Part shown: one piece after another, positions 10,850 through 22,700 of the stretch
How the letters are laid out: each line of letters begins with the position of its first letter
How positions within the stretch are numbered: position 1 is the stretch's first letter
Assembly (NCBI RefSeq): GCF_030269925.1
Contig: NC_085121.1
Span: 14,091,501 to 14,155,500, forward strand
Reading direction: 5' to 3'
Origin: Bombyx mori
Taxonomy: Eukaryota > Arthropoda > Insecta > Lepidoptera > Bombycidae
Length of the DNA stretch: 64,000 bases
Translations under genes and position numbers: made by a program
The notes under the pieces: generated by a model
Database searches by the model: none
Told to the model about the DNA's origin: nothing
Seen by the model: only the letters and a program-made list of their open reading frames with translations

Positions 10850-11090
10850 TATTGCTTAGATGGGTGGACGGGCTCACAGCCCACCTGGTGTTAGGTGGTT
10901 ACTGGAGCCCCTATAGACATCTACAACGTAAATGCGCCACCCATCCTGAGATATAAGTTCTAAGGGTCTCAGTATAGTTACAACGGCTGCCCCACCCTTC
11001 AAACCGAAACGCATTACTGCTTCACGGCAGAGATAGGCAGGGTGGTGGTACCTACCCGCGCGGACTCACAGGAGGTCCTACCACCAGTAA
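10850..11090 (-). repeat. Bm1 SINE body, inverted to 9709-9954
   Basis: Reverse-strand Bm1 from ATTGCTTAGATGGGTGGACG to GGTCCTACCACCAGTAA. It directly abuts the right arm of the inverted duplication and could pair with the + strand Bm1 at 9709-9954. Confidence 0.9.
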
Positions 11091-11270
11091 TTGCTTCTTA
11101 GCGTTGCTTCATTTGTCTTGACTTACACGATACGATCCTGTGTTTTATACATCTCTGGCTCAATCTGTGTTGAATTCGATTTACATTACTGTCTTTGCAA
11201 AAGATTGGTATTGTCAATAATTTTATTAAGAAATTTAATGATAGAAATATTCAATTGGTGGTAGACGGTA
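11091..11270 (-). repeat. Inverted duplication, right arm
   Basis: Reverse complement of pieces of 8647-9377, from TTGCTTCTTAGCGTTGCTTC to GGTGGTAGACGGTA. It is shorter than the left arm because it lacks the Helitron and a further ~290-bp segment. Confidence 0.8.
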
Positions 11271-11272
11271 CT

Positions 11273-11376
11273 GGTTACTGGAGCCCATAGACATCTACAA
11301 CGTAAATGCGCCACCCACCTTGAGATATAAGTTCTAAGGTCTCAAGTATAGTTACAAAGGCTGCCCCACCCTTCGA
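11273..11376 (-). repeat. Bm1 fragment
   Basis: Reverse-strand Bm1 middle only (GGTTACTGGAGCCCATAG to CTGCCCCACCCTTCG), cut off at its left end where the inverted-duplication arm begins. Confidence 0.8.
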
Positions 11377-11456
11377 AAAGAATATCATCGATATCTATCG
11401 ATCTACATCACAATGTCTCCGCCATATCAGAGCAAACAAATAGACAATTTGTTTTG

Positions 11457-11630
11457 CTCACAGCCCACCTGATGTCAAATGATGCTCATAAATTTCACAA
11501 AGTGCCATCAGCAAATTCGAGATAGGATAAGTTTTGTAAAACTGAAACGCGTTTTGACTTCGCGGCAGAAATATACCGGATTGTTATACATATCCATCCG
11601 TGACCACCATAGATCCTAAAAAGACTTTCA
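11457..11630 (-). repeat. Heavily decayed Bm1-like fragment
   Basis: Recognisable pieces GCTCACAGCCCACCTGATG, CTGAAACGCGTTTTGAC and TTCGCGGCAGAAATA in Bm1 reverse-strand order, with the rest diverged. Confidence 0.45.
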
Positions 11631-11795
11631 AAGTATACAGTTATAGTTTGTATACATCTAAGAGCTACATTAAAACTCTTGTACGTCCTGATACACTTTT
11701 CCTTGTTCCCGAAGGTAGATGAGCATACGACCCACTCGATAGTTAGTGGTCACCGTAGCTCAAGTGTCACAGCATGTTAATGAACAACTAAGCTA

Positions 11796-11900
11796 AGGTG
11801 ATCGAATCCCTCAGGCAGGTATCAATTTTTCTAATGAAATACGTACTTAACAATAATGTTCACGATTGACTTCCACGGTGAAGGAATAACACCGTGTAAT
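11796..11900 (+). repeat. Bm1 SINE, 5' part, split by a LINE
   Basis: Box B-like GATCGAATCCC, then CAATTTTTCTAATGAAATAC and TTCCACGGTGAAGGAATAAC. It is interrupted by a Jockey LINE at 11901 and continues at 13385. Confidence 0.85.
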
Positions 11901-13374
11901 TATTTTTTTTTTTTTTTTTTTATGATTGAAAGTTTACTGGTGGCCCGAAGGCCTTTCCAGTTTCACCAGGACAGGTGGGCGAGCAAAGGCTCAGCCAAGA
12001 GGGGTGGGATTTGCTAACAACTGCTCGAGCGCCTCCGAAGGAGACCTAACAACTCAAGAGCAATTGTTTCGCGAATGAATCTACTACCGGATCGGAATCG
12101 CGACCCGCTGAGAAGATCCGGCGAGAAACTCAGCGGGCTGATGCATGGGTTAGGTTGCACGTCGACCTCTTTGTCGAGTTCGACGAGTACGGTTACCGGG
12201 GTCCCTAAGCCTGCCCCTAGTATTAGAGCTGAAGGCATCTAATGCAAAGGTTATTGGATCTGATGGATCCGTAAGGACGTGTCTAGGGCGTCGACGGTGA
12301 CTGGCTCCTGCATGATCAGGATTCGGGGAGTAGTCAGCGGCGGCAACGATAAGGCGATAATCATGACGCATAGCCTTATCGAGGTATCGTTCCGACGCTG
12401 ACTTCATGTATTTTCGAATTGATTCGAGGCCCAGGTCGTCGTGTAGGTCAACGTTCCTCACGAACCACGGAGCCCCGACAGCTAACCTGCAAAAGCGGGA
12501 TTGTAGGGATTGGAGGGTGTCTATGTGTGTGCGGGCCGCGTGAGCGAACACCACACTCGCGTAAGTCATGACGGGCCTTATGCAAGTTTTGTAAAGTGTC
12601 ACCTTGTTCCGAAGGGACATTTTACTCCGCTTACAGATCATGGGGTAGAGTCTACCGAGAATAAACGCGGCACGGTCACGGACTGATTTTATATGCGGGC
12701 GGAATGTCATCGATGCATCCAAGGTAACGCCCAGGTACTTGACCTTCCTGGCCCAGGGTATGGGTTGTCTAAAGAGAGTAATCGGGGGTGTGAGATTCCT
12801 CCTCCTAATCCGGGAGGAAATCCGTGTGGAGCTTCCCCTCTGAAATAGCACCGCAGTACTTTTCGCTGGGTTGATGTCTATGCGCCATTTTCGGAACCAC
12901 TGTCCTAGGGCTAGGGCTGCGCTCTGAAGCTTCTTCGCGATTAGGGACTTATTTCTACTAGAATAGTAAACAGTTGTGTCGTCGGCGAATAAAGCTAAAT
13001 GGGTCGGCGGCGACCGGGGAATATCATTGACGAATAAGCTAAATAGGAGGGGTGAGAGGACAGAGCCTTGCGGGACTCCAGCTGTGAGAGGTCGTGGGGA
13101 GGAGCGGGTTCCCTCGACTCGATATCGAAAAGAGCGGTTCGACAAGAAGTCCCGTATGATGAGCACGAGACTATCCGGCACGCCCATGTTGAATAGTTTG
13201 AAAATCAAACCATTGTGCCAGACTTTGTCGAACGCTTTTGCGACGTCGAAGAAGAGAGCTCCCGTGTATAACGGTTTTGGTCGATTAAGCCCCACAAGAA
13301 TGTGCTCCGTGAGGCGGTGCACCTGTTGAACGCATGAGTGATTTGTACGGAATCCGAATTGTTCATCGATGAGA
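11901..13374 (-). mobile_element. Young Jockey-clade LINE, 5' truncated, nested in Bm1
   Basis: The reverse strand encodes the reverse-transcriptase C-terminal half. The open frame runs from within RT (EQFGFRTNHSC) through FFDVAKAFDKVW, GVPQGSVLSPLLF and LFADDTT (catalytic Asp pair) to the end near 12150, then 3' UTR and a poly-A tail (T run 11903-11921). Its sequence is almost the same as 49385-53306, with a few residue changes. TSD ACCGTGTAAT lies at 11891-11900 and 13375-13384. Everything 5' of the RT fingers (ORF1, endonuclease) is lost. Confidence 0.95.
12150..13374 (-). pseudogene. Jockey ORF2 C-terminal half (RT), 5' truncated
   Basis: Open reading frame for the RT palm, thumb and C-terminal region of the LINE above; it lacks the endonuclease domain and RT N-terminus. 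Catalytic residues (Asp in FFDVAK; FADD) are intact, so only truncation disables it. It ends RRTRQRGRRAT, five residues different in context from the 49385 copy because of a small indel before the stop. Confidence 0.9.
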
Positions 13375-13384
13375 ACCGTGTAAT

Positions 13385-13626
13385 AAAAATCAAACCCGCA
13401 AAATTATAATTTACGTAATCACTGGTGGTAGGACGTCTTGTGAGTTCGCGCGGGTAGGTACCACCACCCTGCCTATTTCTGCCGTGAAGCAGTTATGCGT
13501 TTCGGTTTGGAGGGTGGGGCAATCGTTGTATTGTAAAAACTGAGATCTTAGAACTTATATCTCAAGGTGGGTGGCGCATTTACGTTATAGATGTCTATGG
13601 GCTCCGGTAACCACTTAACACCAGGT
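13385..13626 (+). repeat. Bm1 SINE, 3' part, after nested LINE
   Basis: Continues the Bm1 from AATCAAACCCGCAAAATTA through GTAATCACTGGTGG to GGTAACCACTTAACACCAGG. Its end is only 37 bp from the TM4 exon acceptor boundary (13662/13663), so the SINE borders the polypyrimidine tract. Confidence 0.9.
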
Positions 13627-13662
13627 TCGTTTTTATAATTAATAGCGTTTTTGTAATCTCAG

Positions 13663-13784
13663 GTATCTCGGTATACGGAACCCACTGAAGAGTCGCCATC
13701 ACTCCACGAAGAGGCTTGTGGTCATCAAGATAGCTCTGGTGTGGCTACTCAGCATGGTGGTCTCCAGTTCAATTACGGTATTAG
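13663..13784 (+). CDS. 5-HT2: Receptor exon: end of TM3/ICL2 and TM4
   Basis: The acceptor is tttttgtaatctcag at 13648-13662 and the donor is GTAAGA at 13785. The first base completes a split codon (probably the Arg of the DRY-like motif). The reading then gives [18 protein letters not shown], the TM4 helix, and ends with one base of a Gly codon completed by the next exon. The 122 nt contain no stop in this frame. It is the first receptor exon visible and sits only 37 bp after a Bm1 copy that itself carries a LINE insertion. Confidence 0.9.
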
Positions 13785-16700
13785 GTAAGATTTTATGAAG
13801 TAACTATATAATTGGTAATTCTCATAGATCAGCGTCTTGGGCTGAGCCTCTTCGAGTGACATGAAGCTATGGTGGAGGTTATTAAAGGTCAATGCTCGAT
13901 TGTGGATGAGTAAAAAAAGGGGAGTGCTCTGAAGAAGTTCGAGATGATACCGGCATCTCGTTTTTACCATCGCACCGCCCGCCACCGGAGTAGATTCATC
14001 GATACTACCTGGAGCCACTGCGGTCATCCACAGTGCGTTTCCAGAGGTCTTTCTTGCCACGTACCATCCGGCTAAGGAATGAGCTCCCCTCCACGGTGTT
14101 TCCCGAGCGCTATGACATGTCCTTTTTTAAACGAGGCTTGTGGAGAGTATTAAATGGTAGGCAGCGGCTTGGCTCTGCCCCTGGCATTGCTGAAGCCCAT
14201 GGGCGACGGTAACCACTCACCATCAGGTGGGCCGTATGCTCGTCTGCCTACAAGGGCAATAAAAAAAAAAACCCGCGAGCACGAAGACTGTGAACTATTG
14301 TAATCGTCGAAAATTTATCTATACTTCTATACTAATATATAAATATACAGTGGTTTTTACGGATGTTCCGTTATAACTACTGAACCATGCATCCGATTGA
14401 CTTGAAACTTGGTGTCCATGTAGAAAATACATGTACTTAATGGATAGGCTAATATTTATATGAGTGTTGGACTCCCTAATAATAATGACAATAAATATAT
14501 ATAAATCTACAGTGGTTTTTATATGTGTTCTGTTATAACTACTGAACCATGCATCCGATTGACTTGAAACTTGGTATCCATGTAGAAAATATAAGGCTAA
14601 TGTTTATATGAGTGTTGGACTCCCTCAATAAATCTTTAATAATAATGACAATAAATAATAATGTTAATTTTAAATGCACAGCGAAGCGGCCGAGTACGGC
14701 TAGTAATTAATAAATAAACACGACATATTCTTCTTCTTCTTCGTCGCTTTCTTCATTGCTGAAGGTCGTGTCCCTGAAACTTGACCGTTGCCTGTCTCGT
14801 GAGCTGTTTCCATCTCGTCCGGTCCTCAGCTGCTCGAATGGTGGTTGCGACTGGCAACCCAGTTAGAGCGGTTACTTGATCACACCAACGGCTAGGTAAT
14901 CGGCCGCGGGGTCTCTTTCCTTCTACTTTGCCCGTCACAATCACTTTGTCCAAGTTATCTGACTGTCGGCGGGCAATATGACCGAAGTAGCTGAGGATCC
15001 TCTGGTAACAGATTGTTGAGAGCCTGACTCGGATGCGAAGCTGATCCAGGATAGATTTATTTGTCCTCTTGGCCGTCCACGGAATTCGGAGCATTCGTCT
15101 CCAGCACCACATTTCAAATGCGTTTATTTTCTTGCGCTCGGATGCCTTAATTGTCCAGGACTCTGCCCCGTAGAGAAAGATTGAGAAAACTAAGGTTCGG
15201 ACGAGTCTCATTTTCGTGACGTTAGAGACTTTGCGATTTTGCCATATTCGTTTGAGCTTGGTCATCGCTGTTTTGGCCATCTGCGTCCTCCTCCTTATCT
15301 CTCCCTCACTGCCTCCGCGGTCGGTCAGTAAGGACCCGAGGTATATGAACTCGCTGACGAATTCTAGATCTGATAGCTCTCCAGTTCTAGAGAGTTGACT
15401 GGTTCTGTCCACTATCATGACCTTTGTTTTGGACTTATTAACGGAGAGCCCCACCAAACTACTCTCATACTCCACTCTACGGAATAGGTCAGCAAGCTCC
15501 TTCTCAGATGACGCGAAAAGCGTGGTATCGTCCGCATATCTCAGATTGCTAATTTTTATGCCACCGACTGAGATGCCCCCCTCCCAGTCCTCTAAGGCTT
15601 TTCTCATTACATATTCTCCATACACATTGAAAAGAATAGGAGAAAGTATGCACCCCTGTCGCACACCTTTTTCCGGCTTAAAAGGTCCCGAGATGACGTC
15701 ATTCACTCTAACCATAGACACACCATCCCGGTAAAGGCTATATATATAACCGTAATAATAATAGTTGTATTTGTATTAAGATACGTTTCACGATGAATAA
15801 GAATTTAAATTAAATGTCCGCCAGAAATATACCAGGAAACAGCCACAGCCACAGCTGAACACAGCCAAAAAATAGGCACATTGAAAAGATTAAGCTGAAC
15901 TTAAACAGAGCTTTTACGGTTTTTGATACTCGAAGTTTTACAAGTTCTCGTTAACGGCCCTGTAAGTCGAACGTAAAATACAGTCTTGTGATTATAACCT
16001 GCAAGGAATGTTCGTCGTGAAAACTCGACTTTCTTAAGTTTCTCCTCGAACTTTACCACCGATTCTTGTTACGAACTCTACATTAAAGCTTATCTGAATT
16101 CTGAGATGTGTCTTTTGCATATTAACAAAATAACTCTTTCGGTTTGACTTAACTTTTCGAATGAATATTTCATTGTAAGTAGCTTATATACGAAGTTGGG
16201 ATGATATTATTGTTAATACACATAAGTATGTATTCTAGCGTTTTTTCATGTTAATACGCTTTTATTAGCTTCATACGTATGTTAGTATGTAACGGAATTT
16301 TTGAACATGATTTTGACCCCCTTCAAAACGTCAGATTTACTCGAAATTTGGTATTAAGGACTGATTACAATTCAGTATTTTAAACAGTTTGATCCGTTAT
16401 CCTTACTAGGATAATCAGGATTAGCGATTTTTAGTTTTCTTGACCCGAAGACCCGAAGTGTCTTTTCACGTTTTTTTTTACAATAAAATCAGTTTCTCTT
16501 ACACAATTTTGAATTCAAATTTATTAAAATTTATTTTCAATTTTTTAGTGGGATTTTCTATGAAAGCGTATTTTTTTAGTTTTTTTAAACTATTATTTTT
16601 TTACTATTTTTTACCTTTCAAATACTTTATGGTTTTCGAGGTTATGAATGAGTGTTCTTAGGACAGAAGAATGTAGAATTAAATTCTATTTTAGATGTTC

Positions 16701-19700
16701 TTATTGCGTGCATAATGGTAAGATACTGTGCGGACAGAACCAGCCGACCTATTTCTGCTGCGAAGCAGTCATTAACTGTGGGTTAAAGATCTCTTCAATC
16801 AACTCTTCAACCAATCCAACTGGGCTCCATCGTATCAGTAATAGAAACCGACCTCACGTCTCAAGATGGCTGGCGACTTCTTTAATCGTGAGATACATTC
16901 GCTTCCTTGGTGTTTCTGTAGCGTTACCGCGTGGCTACTCTCAAGAGAATTCTTAAACAATATTCAGTTAATTCAGTTGGCCCGTAAACTCATCTTCTAT
17001 TGATCTCAATCAAAAGTATTCAACATTATCGAAATATTCTGTTCTAAATTTAATAAAAGTCTTTGTAATTCAAAGATTCATGCTATCGGAGTTGTATATA
17101 TTCCTTTGTTTCTTTACAAGTGATCTCAAATGCACTTGAACTTTTCAGCAATTGCAGAAATTCTCAATATCTCTTTGGATATCGTCGTAAAAGGACTCCT
17201 GCACCGTTCGAGTCTCGAAAGGTTCTTAATTTTTTTTTTATGGCTTAGATGGTTGGACGAGCTCACAGCCCACCTGGTGTTAAGTGGTTACTGGAGCCCA
17301 TGGACATCTACAACGTAAATGCGCCACCCACCTAGAGATATAAGTTCTAAGATCTCAGTATAGTTACAACGGCTGCCCCACCCTTCAAACCGAAACGCAT
17401 TACTGCTTCACGGCAGAAATAGGCAGGGCGGTGGTACCTACCCGCGCGGACTCACAAGAGGTCCTACCACCAATTATTTGCTGCAAATTATTTTCTTTCG
17501 TGAATTATGTCAGCAAATTCGAAAAGCTTTCAATTTGAAATACTATACGCCATGTTCGAGTCGCAAACATAACTCAATTAATTTTTATTTAATTACGTTT
17601 TCTGTTTTAGCTCGGGTTCGTTATTTTCATTAAATGATTTTCGATTTTGTTCTTTCGAACACTGGAAAGTTTACGTTGTCGCCACAGACGATGTTATTGT
17701 TCGTTTACATTGAATGTAGCTCACGATCTGTCTTATTTAATGTCAAAGGTAAATTGAAGAGCCGAGTTATCTGATCTAATACCTACGAATAAATAATAAG
17801 TAAATTTTAATACTAAAAGAATGCTGTTATCATAATCCAGTATAACGCTTAACTATGATTACACGAGGAAGTGTTGCTACTTTGAATCTATAAAAAAACA
17901 GCATTGTGTTTACTATGTACAGACTTTATACTATGTATAATACATAATTTATGTAAAATATGTATGTATATAGTATTAATCACACACATACAAACGTACA
18001 CAATGTTGTGTACTGCACAAAACAGAATCTAAATTCGAAAATGTAATTAAATTTTTCTAAGATTTATCCGCTAAGGTTGAATCGTTTTTGATAATCTTGG
18101 CGAATAAATAAAAATGGTGCAGCTCGAAACATTTACACAATATGAGCCGATCGGACGGATTCGTTTTGTTTGTTTTAAGTTTATTTTATACCAAAGCTTA
18201 GGTCTTTTATTTATCGATTGAGGCACTACGAAGTCTGCCGGGTCAGCTAGTACTTTTTATAAAGAAAACCTTTTTAATTTCATCCTACAATCGAATCTCT
18301 CGAATTTTATTTAAAATTTCACGTTGAATGAACGTTGAATGAATATGAAAATTAAAGATGAAAATTTTTGTTCAGTTCGTTAATATTTTAACTCGAATGT
18401 CATTGTCATAGAAATGTCTGTTTAAGCAAATTGAATTGCCGTGAGCCCTCAATATCATTTGGCTTTCGTGGTAATTTTTTTATGAATTTAAATTCCAAAT
18501 TATAAAAATACTGTTTTAGATCAAAATTTCGACGAATGTTCAGCTACTGCTGTTCTGTTACTTGATGCGCAATGCATGATCGATTTACTGCGAAAATATG
18601 CAGGATTGTCTTATCTTATTTCTTTAGGGGCAAACAGTTGATCGATATTTTGACCATTGGGATCTTTTCTGTTGTCCAGTGCCTCGTATTCTTCATCTAC
18701 ATTCTCTAATCGCATGCGTTATGAAATTTAGAGGTTAGGGCTTGTAGGCATCTTGGCTTAGATTTATTTTTTGGGTTAGTTGGTACAATTGCCTAAAATA
18801 TACAATCACGTTTTCGCCTTCCAACACTCAAAATACCATAAAAGATAATATTACCACTTAGGAAAATAGATGAGGAGACATTTTAAATAATAGCCGCATT
18901 TAAAGGCTATTTAAAAAAAAAGTATTCGAAAAATACCTTTTTAATATTTTAGATTGTGGCGTGAGTACAACAAATGGGTCACACCATTAAATCTTAATGT
19001 GAAGATTCGTAAATAATTTTGTTTTGTTGTCTGCTAATTAATGAAGCGGTTTCTAAAGTCGAAACATTTTCACCCTAGCGTGCTCCCAATAATAAATTAA
19101 AGTACTTTACCGAAGGTCCAAATACTTTGAGCGTATTTAAGCTCCTAGCATTTCCACTAATAAATTATTATTTCCTAGACGCTAAGTTATAGTTTAATGC
19201 AGAATTGGCTATTAGGTTTGAGTTTTCCAATATTCAATCCGCTTAAACAAACACTGGATAAAATAATAGGCAAAGACCATCGCATCATCGAAAAGAAAAA
19301 TTACCATGGGTTAAAGATTAATAATATACATGGTGCTGGAAAGTAATGATACAATCATACGAGGGTATCAGATGGCTAAAAATAATTCCGGATATCACTA
19401 GTTGAGTCACCTATTCGCCTTCAGGAACAATGTCCTTAATTAATACTACTCCAATATTCTATAGTTGACACTTGTTCAAAATTCTAGTTAACATTTCCGA
19501 AACCTCTAGGTTGGTAGCGTCGGATTTACATTGATTTGAAATTGAAATTTCGTCAGCTATTTGGACGAGGGCCAGAGTTCTCTAAGTCGTTGTAATCGAT
19601 TCAGTGATTTGCGTTATACCACAAAGAGAACATTAATGGTATTCTAGCTAATGGATATTAGCACGGGAGTGTAAGTTGGCAAGATGAGCTGGGGAAATGT

Positions 19701-22700
19701 TCTTTTGATTTTTCTTGTGTGCTGTCAAATTAGATTAATGTTTTGCGAGACAAAATTTATGTGATGTGTCTGTGATATATTTGATATGCGAAGTTATAGT
19801 TTTCGTTTAATATAAGCCTTAATTGCACTGATTTAATTATCAAAATTAAATGTAGAATAAAAAAATTAAGTGCGTCGAAAGCGCAACTAAGTCTTATAAC
19901 TGGTTTAGATTAGTCGACTTACATTGTGCTTAGTGGTTACCGTATCACATAGATTTGAAGCGAGAGTCCTAATTTCGTTTGTAATAATGTTGTCCTACTG
20001 TCAAAACCGGGTATTTGACTAGTCTGACACGTATATTAAAATTTTTATTAATTCCGACAGGTCTGATCAACAAGACGAATATAATGCCGACGCCGGATTT
20101 GTGCGTGATCAACAACAGGCTTTTCTGGATATTCGGGTCTCTGGTTGCGTTCTACATTCCGATGCTGACGATGGTGGTGTCTTTCGCACTAACCGTGCAG
20201 TTGCTAAAGAGACAGGCGAGGCTTGCTGCGACTCCCGTACCGGGAGGAACTCAGAGAAGGTATGAAGTATACGACAAATTTCAATTGCATCAAAGGTGTT
20301 TTTTTAGTGCTTAGTTGGGTGGACGAGCTCACAGCCCACCTGATGTTAAGTGGTTACTGGAGCCCATAGACATCTACAACGTAAATGCGCCACCCACCTT
20401 GAGATATAAGTTCTAAGGTCTCAAGTATAGTTACAACGGCTGCCCCACTCTTCAAACCGAAACGCATTACTGCTTCACGGCAGAAATAGATAGGGTGGTG
20501 GTAAGTAAGTAAGTAAGTAGTGACTATCTCTTTGTGGGTGTTGTATGCCACTGCGATCATAGTTCCATGATTAGTGCGTAGCAAAAATATATTAATCTTG
20601 ATTCCTTCCAACGCTGTTTTCTTACATTTCTAGGGGCTTGATTGGATGGGCAAATATTAGCTCGACACTTATACTTTAGGGAATATTTTCCTAGCAAGCT
20701 CTCATTTTTGTTCTTGTCTTGGATATTTTCGGCCGTCTGCGCGTTTGTGTCCGCTAATCCCTAAAAGGTTGAACAAAATTAGATGTGGTTCTCTTTGATT
20801 AATAATGATACTTATACCTTGGGCTAGCTTATTCGTCCGTTGAAATCGGTTGTAAAAATAATAATATATTTGTCAAATAAAGTGAGCCAGGTGAACCGAA
20901 CATGAACGGCTGAACTGTTCTGTTTATGTCTTGAAAATGACTTGCAGTTATCTTACAACAAACGACACTGAAATTGCCAAATTTCTTTGACACAAGAAAA
21001 TATAGTATAGACCTCAATCGACCGAGATCTTGCTCGTTGTTTGCTTGTTTTTCGTGTTTCTACTGTACAAGGACTCGTATTCAGCACGTCCGGTTTAAGT
21101 ACTTCTTAAGGTATTGTATAGCTTTTATCGCGGGCTTTGAGCACGGCGATTGAATCAAGAAATTCTGTAACGAAAATAAAACCTAACACCCCACCACTCC
21201 GCCCACCATGTAGCTCGCGTTCAACACATTCAGAAGTGCGCTTGTGTAGTGTTTGTGAATAAGCGCGCGGCGTGACGTCGCACTGCATGCGCATCATGAA
21301 AAGTCTGCCCATCTCTCTCTCGCGCGGTCTAGCTTATGAGCGTGAAGGGGACAGTTAATGTTTTGCTTTTATTAATGCTTATAAATATAGCGTGGTCTTT
21401 TTTTTTTATTGTTTTAATATATATTTTTTTTATTATGTATATATATACATTTCGTCGACAATCCTACGTAAATTTCACAGAACTCAACCCGAAACCACGA
21501 TTTAGTTGTTTTCTTTTTTTTTTCAAACATTTAAACCTATTCACAAAACTCTCCAGCTCGCATATTATATATAGATGTAGAGCTTAGAATGTCAAGTGGT
21601 CCATTTCGAGTGGTCTCCACGTTTGGCACAATACGTAGTCCACCTGTCGGCTGCAGAACTAATGATGCATATTCAATTCCCGCTGTTGACTCTCGAGCCC
21701 ACAGCGACCACTCAACACGGACCCGTCCAATTTGTGCTAACTATAATGCAAAGTCTGTTTTTTCATGCACGTGTATAAAAGCGTTTTGTATATTAGAAGC
21801 GTTTAACGTTTGAAGATGAAAGTTTCTCGATTCGTAGCGGTAAAATCATTTAAATATCTCAACCCTTTTGTGAGCGTAAATTTTAATTGCCACTGATTTA
21901 GTATTTTAATTATTTATTGCTTACATGGGTGGACGAGCTCAGGGCCCACCTGGTGTTAAGTGGTAAACGGAACCCATAGACATCTGCAACTTAATTGCCG
22001 CTACTCAACTTGAGATATGAGTTCTAAGGTCTCAGTATAGTTACAACGGCTGCCTCACCATTAAAACCGAAACGCATTACTGCTTCACGGTAGAAATAGG
22101 TAGGCTACCACTAGTACCTAAATCCTCTGATTGCTGGGTCCCAGGTCGTGAGTTCGATTCCCGCGTTAGGCAAACATTCCTGTTATAGACAGGTTGATTA
22201 TCTCTTTGTCTGGGTGTTTAAAATTTTATGTATATAAGTTTGTATATCAATCTCTTCCTTTCTGTAGTACAGGGAATTCTAATTTGACGTCAAACGATCG
22301 TGTGTGATTGGTACCCGGTCTATACTATTATAAGTGTACCACGAGCATTTTACGGACGTTTCAAGTCGGTCAAATTTCATTTTAAAAGCGTGTAGTGTTC
22401 TCGAGAGCTTTAGTAAAGCATTTACGAAACTCGTCTGCTTCAGTAAGCCAATGAAAAAGTGCAATAATCCACAGGCTTCATCTTAGAATTAAGCTGAAGA
22501 AATTAATAAATCAGTTTTCTTAAGTGGCTTGGCGTTGTTCCAAACTTGAAGAACTATAGAATAGACTTTTGCTACGTATGGTAGAGTATGTTTTATTACC
22601 CGCCAATAAAAATGAAAACGAATGAAAAACATTAAATCATTATACAATATTATGTTCTTTTATATTGAGCAATATTATCACTAAAATTGATCTCTCCCAT

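Larger units (their letters stand above)
13785..20060 (+). other. Receptor intron after TM4 exon
   Basis: 6.3-kb intron (GTAAGA...CCGACAG). It holds a LINE 3' end, two Helitron copies, an RTE LINE half and two Bm1 pieces. Between 15746-16724, 17476-18144 and 18251-20060 I see no gene or repeat. Confidence 0.75.

Noticed and set aside
18627..18712. Short hydrophobic frame ([20 protein letters not shown]) after an AG, resembling a membrane helix
   Set aside because: It ends in a stop without a donor, lies after the TM4 exon and does not fit the receptor order; likely chance in T-rich DNA.
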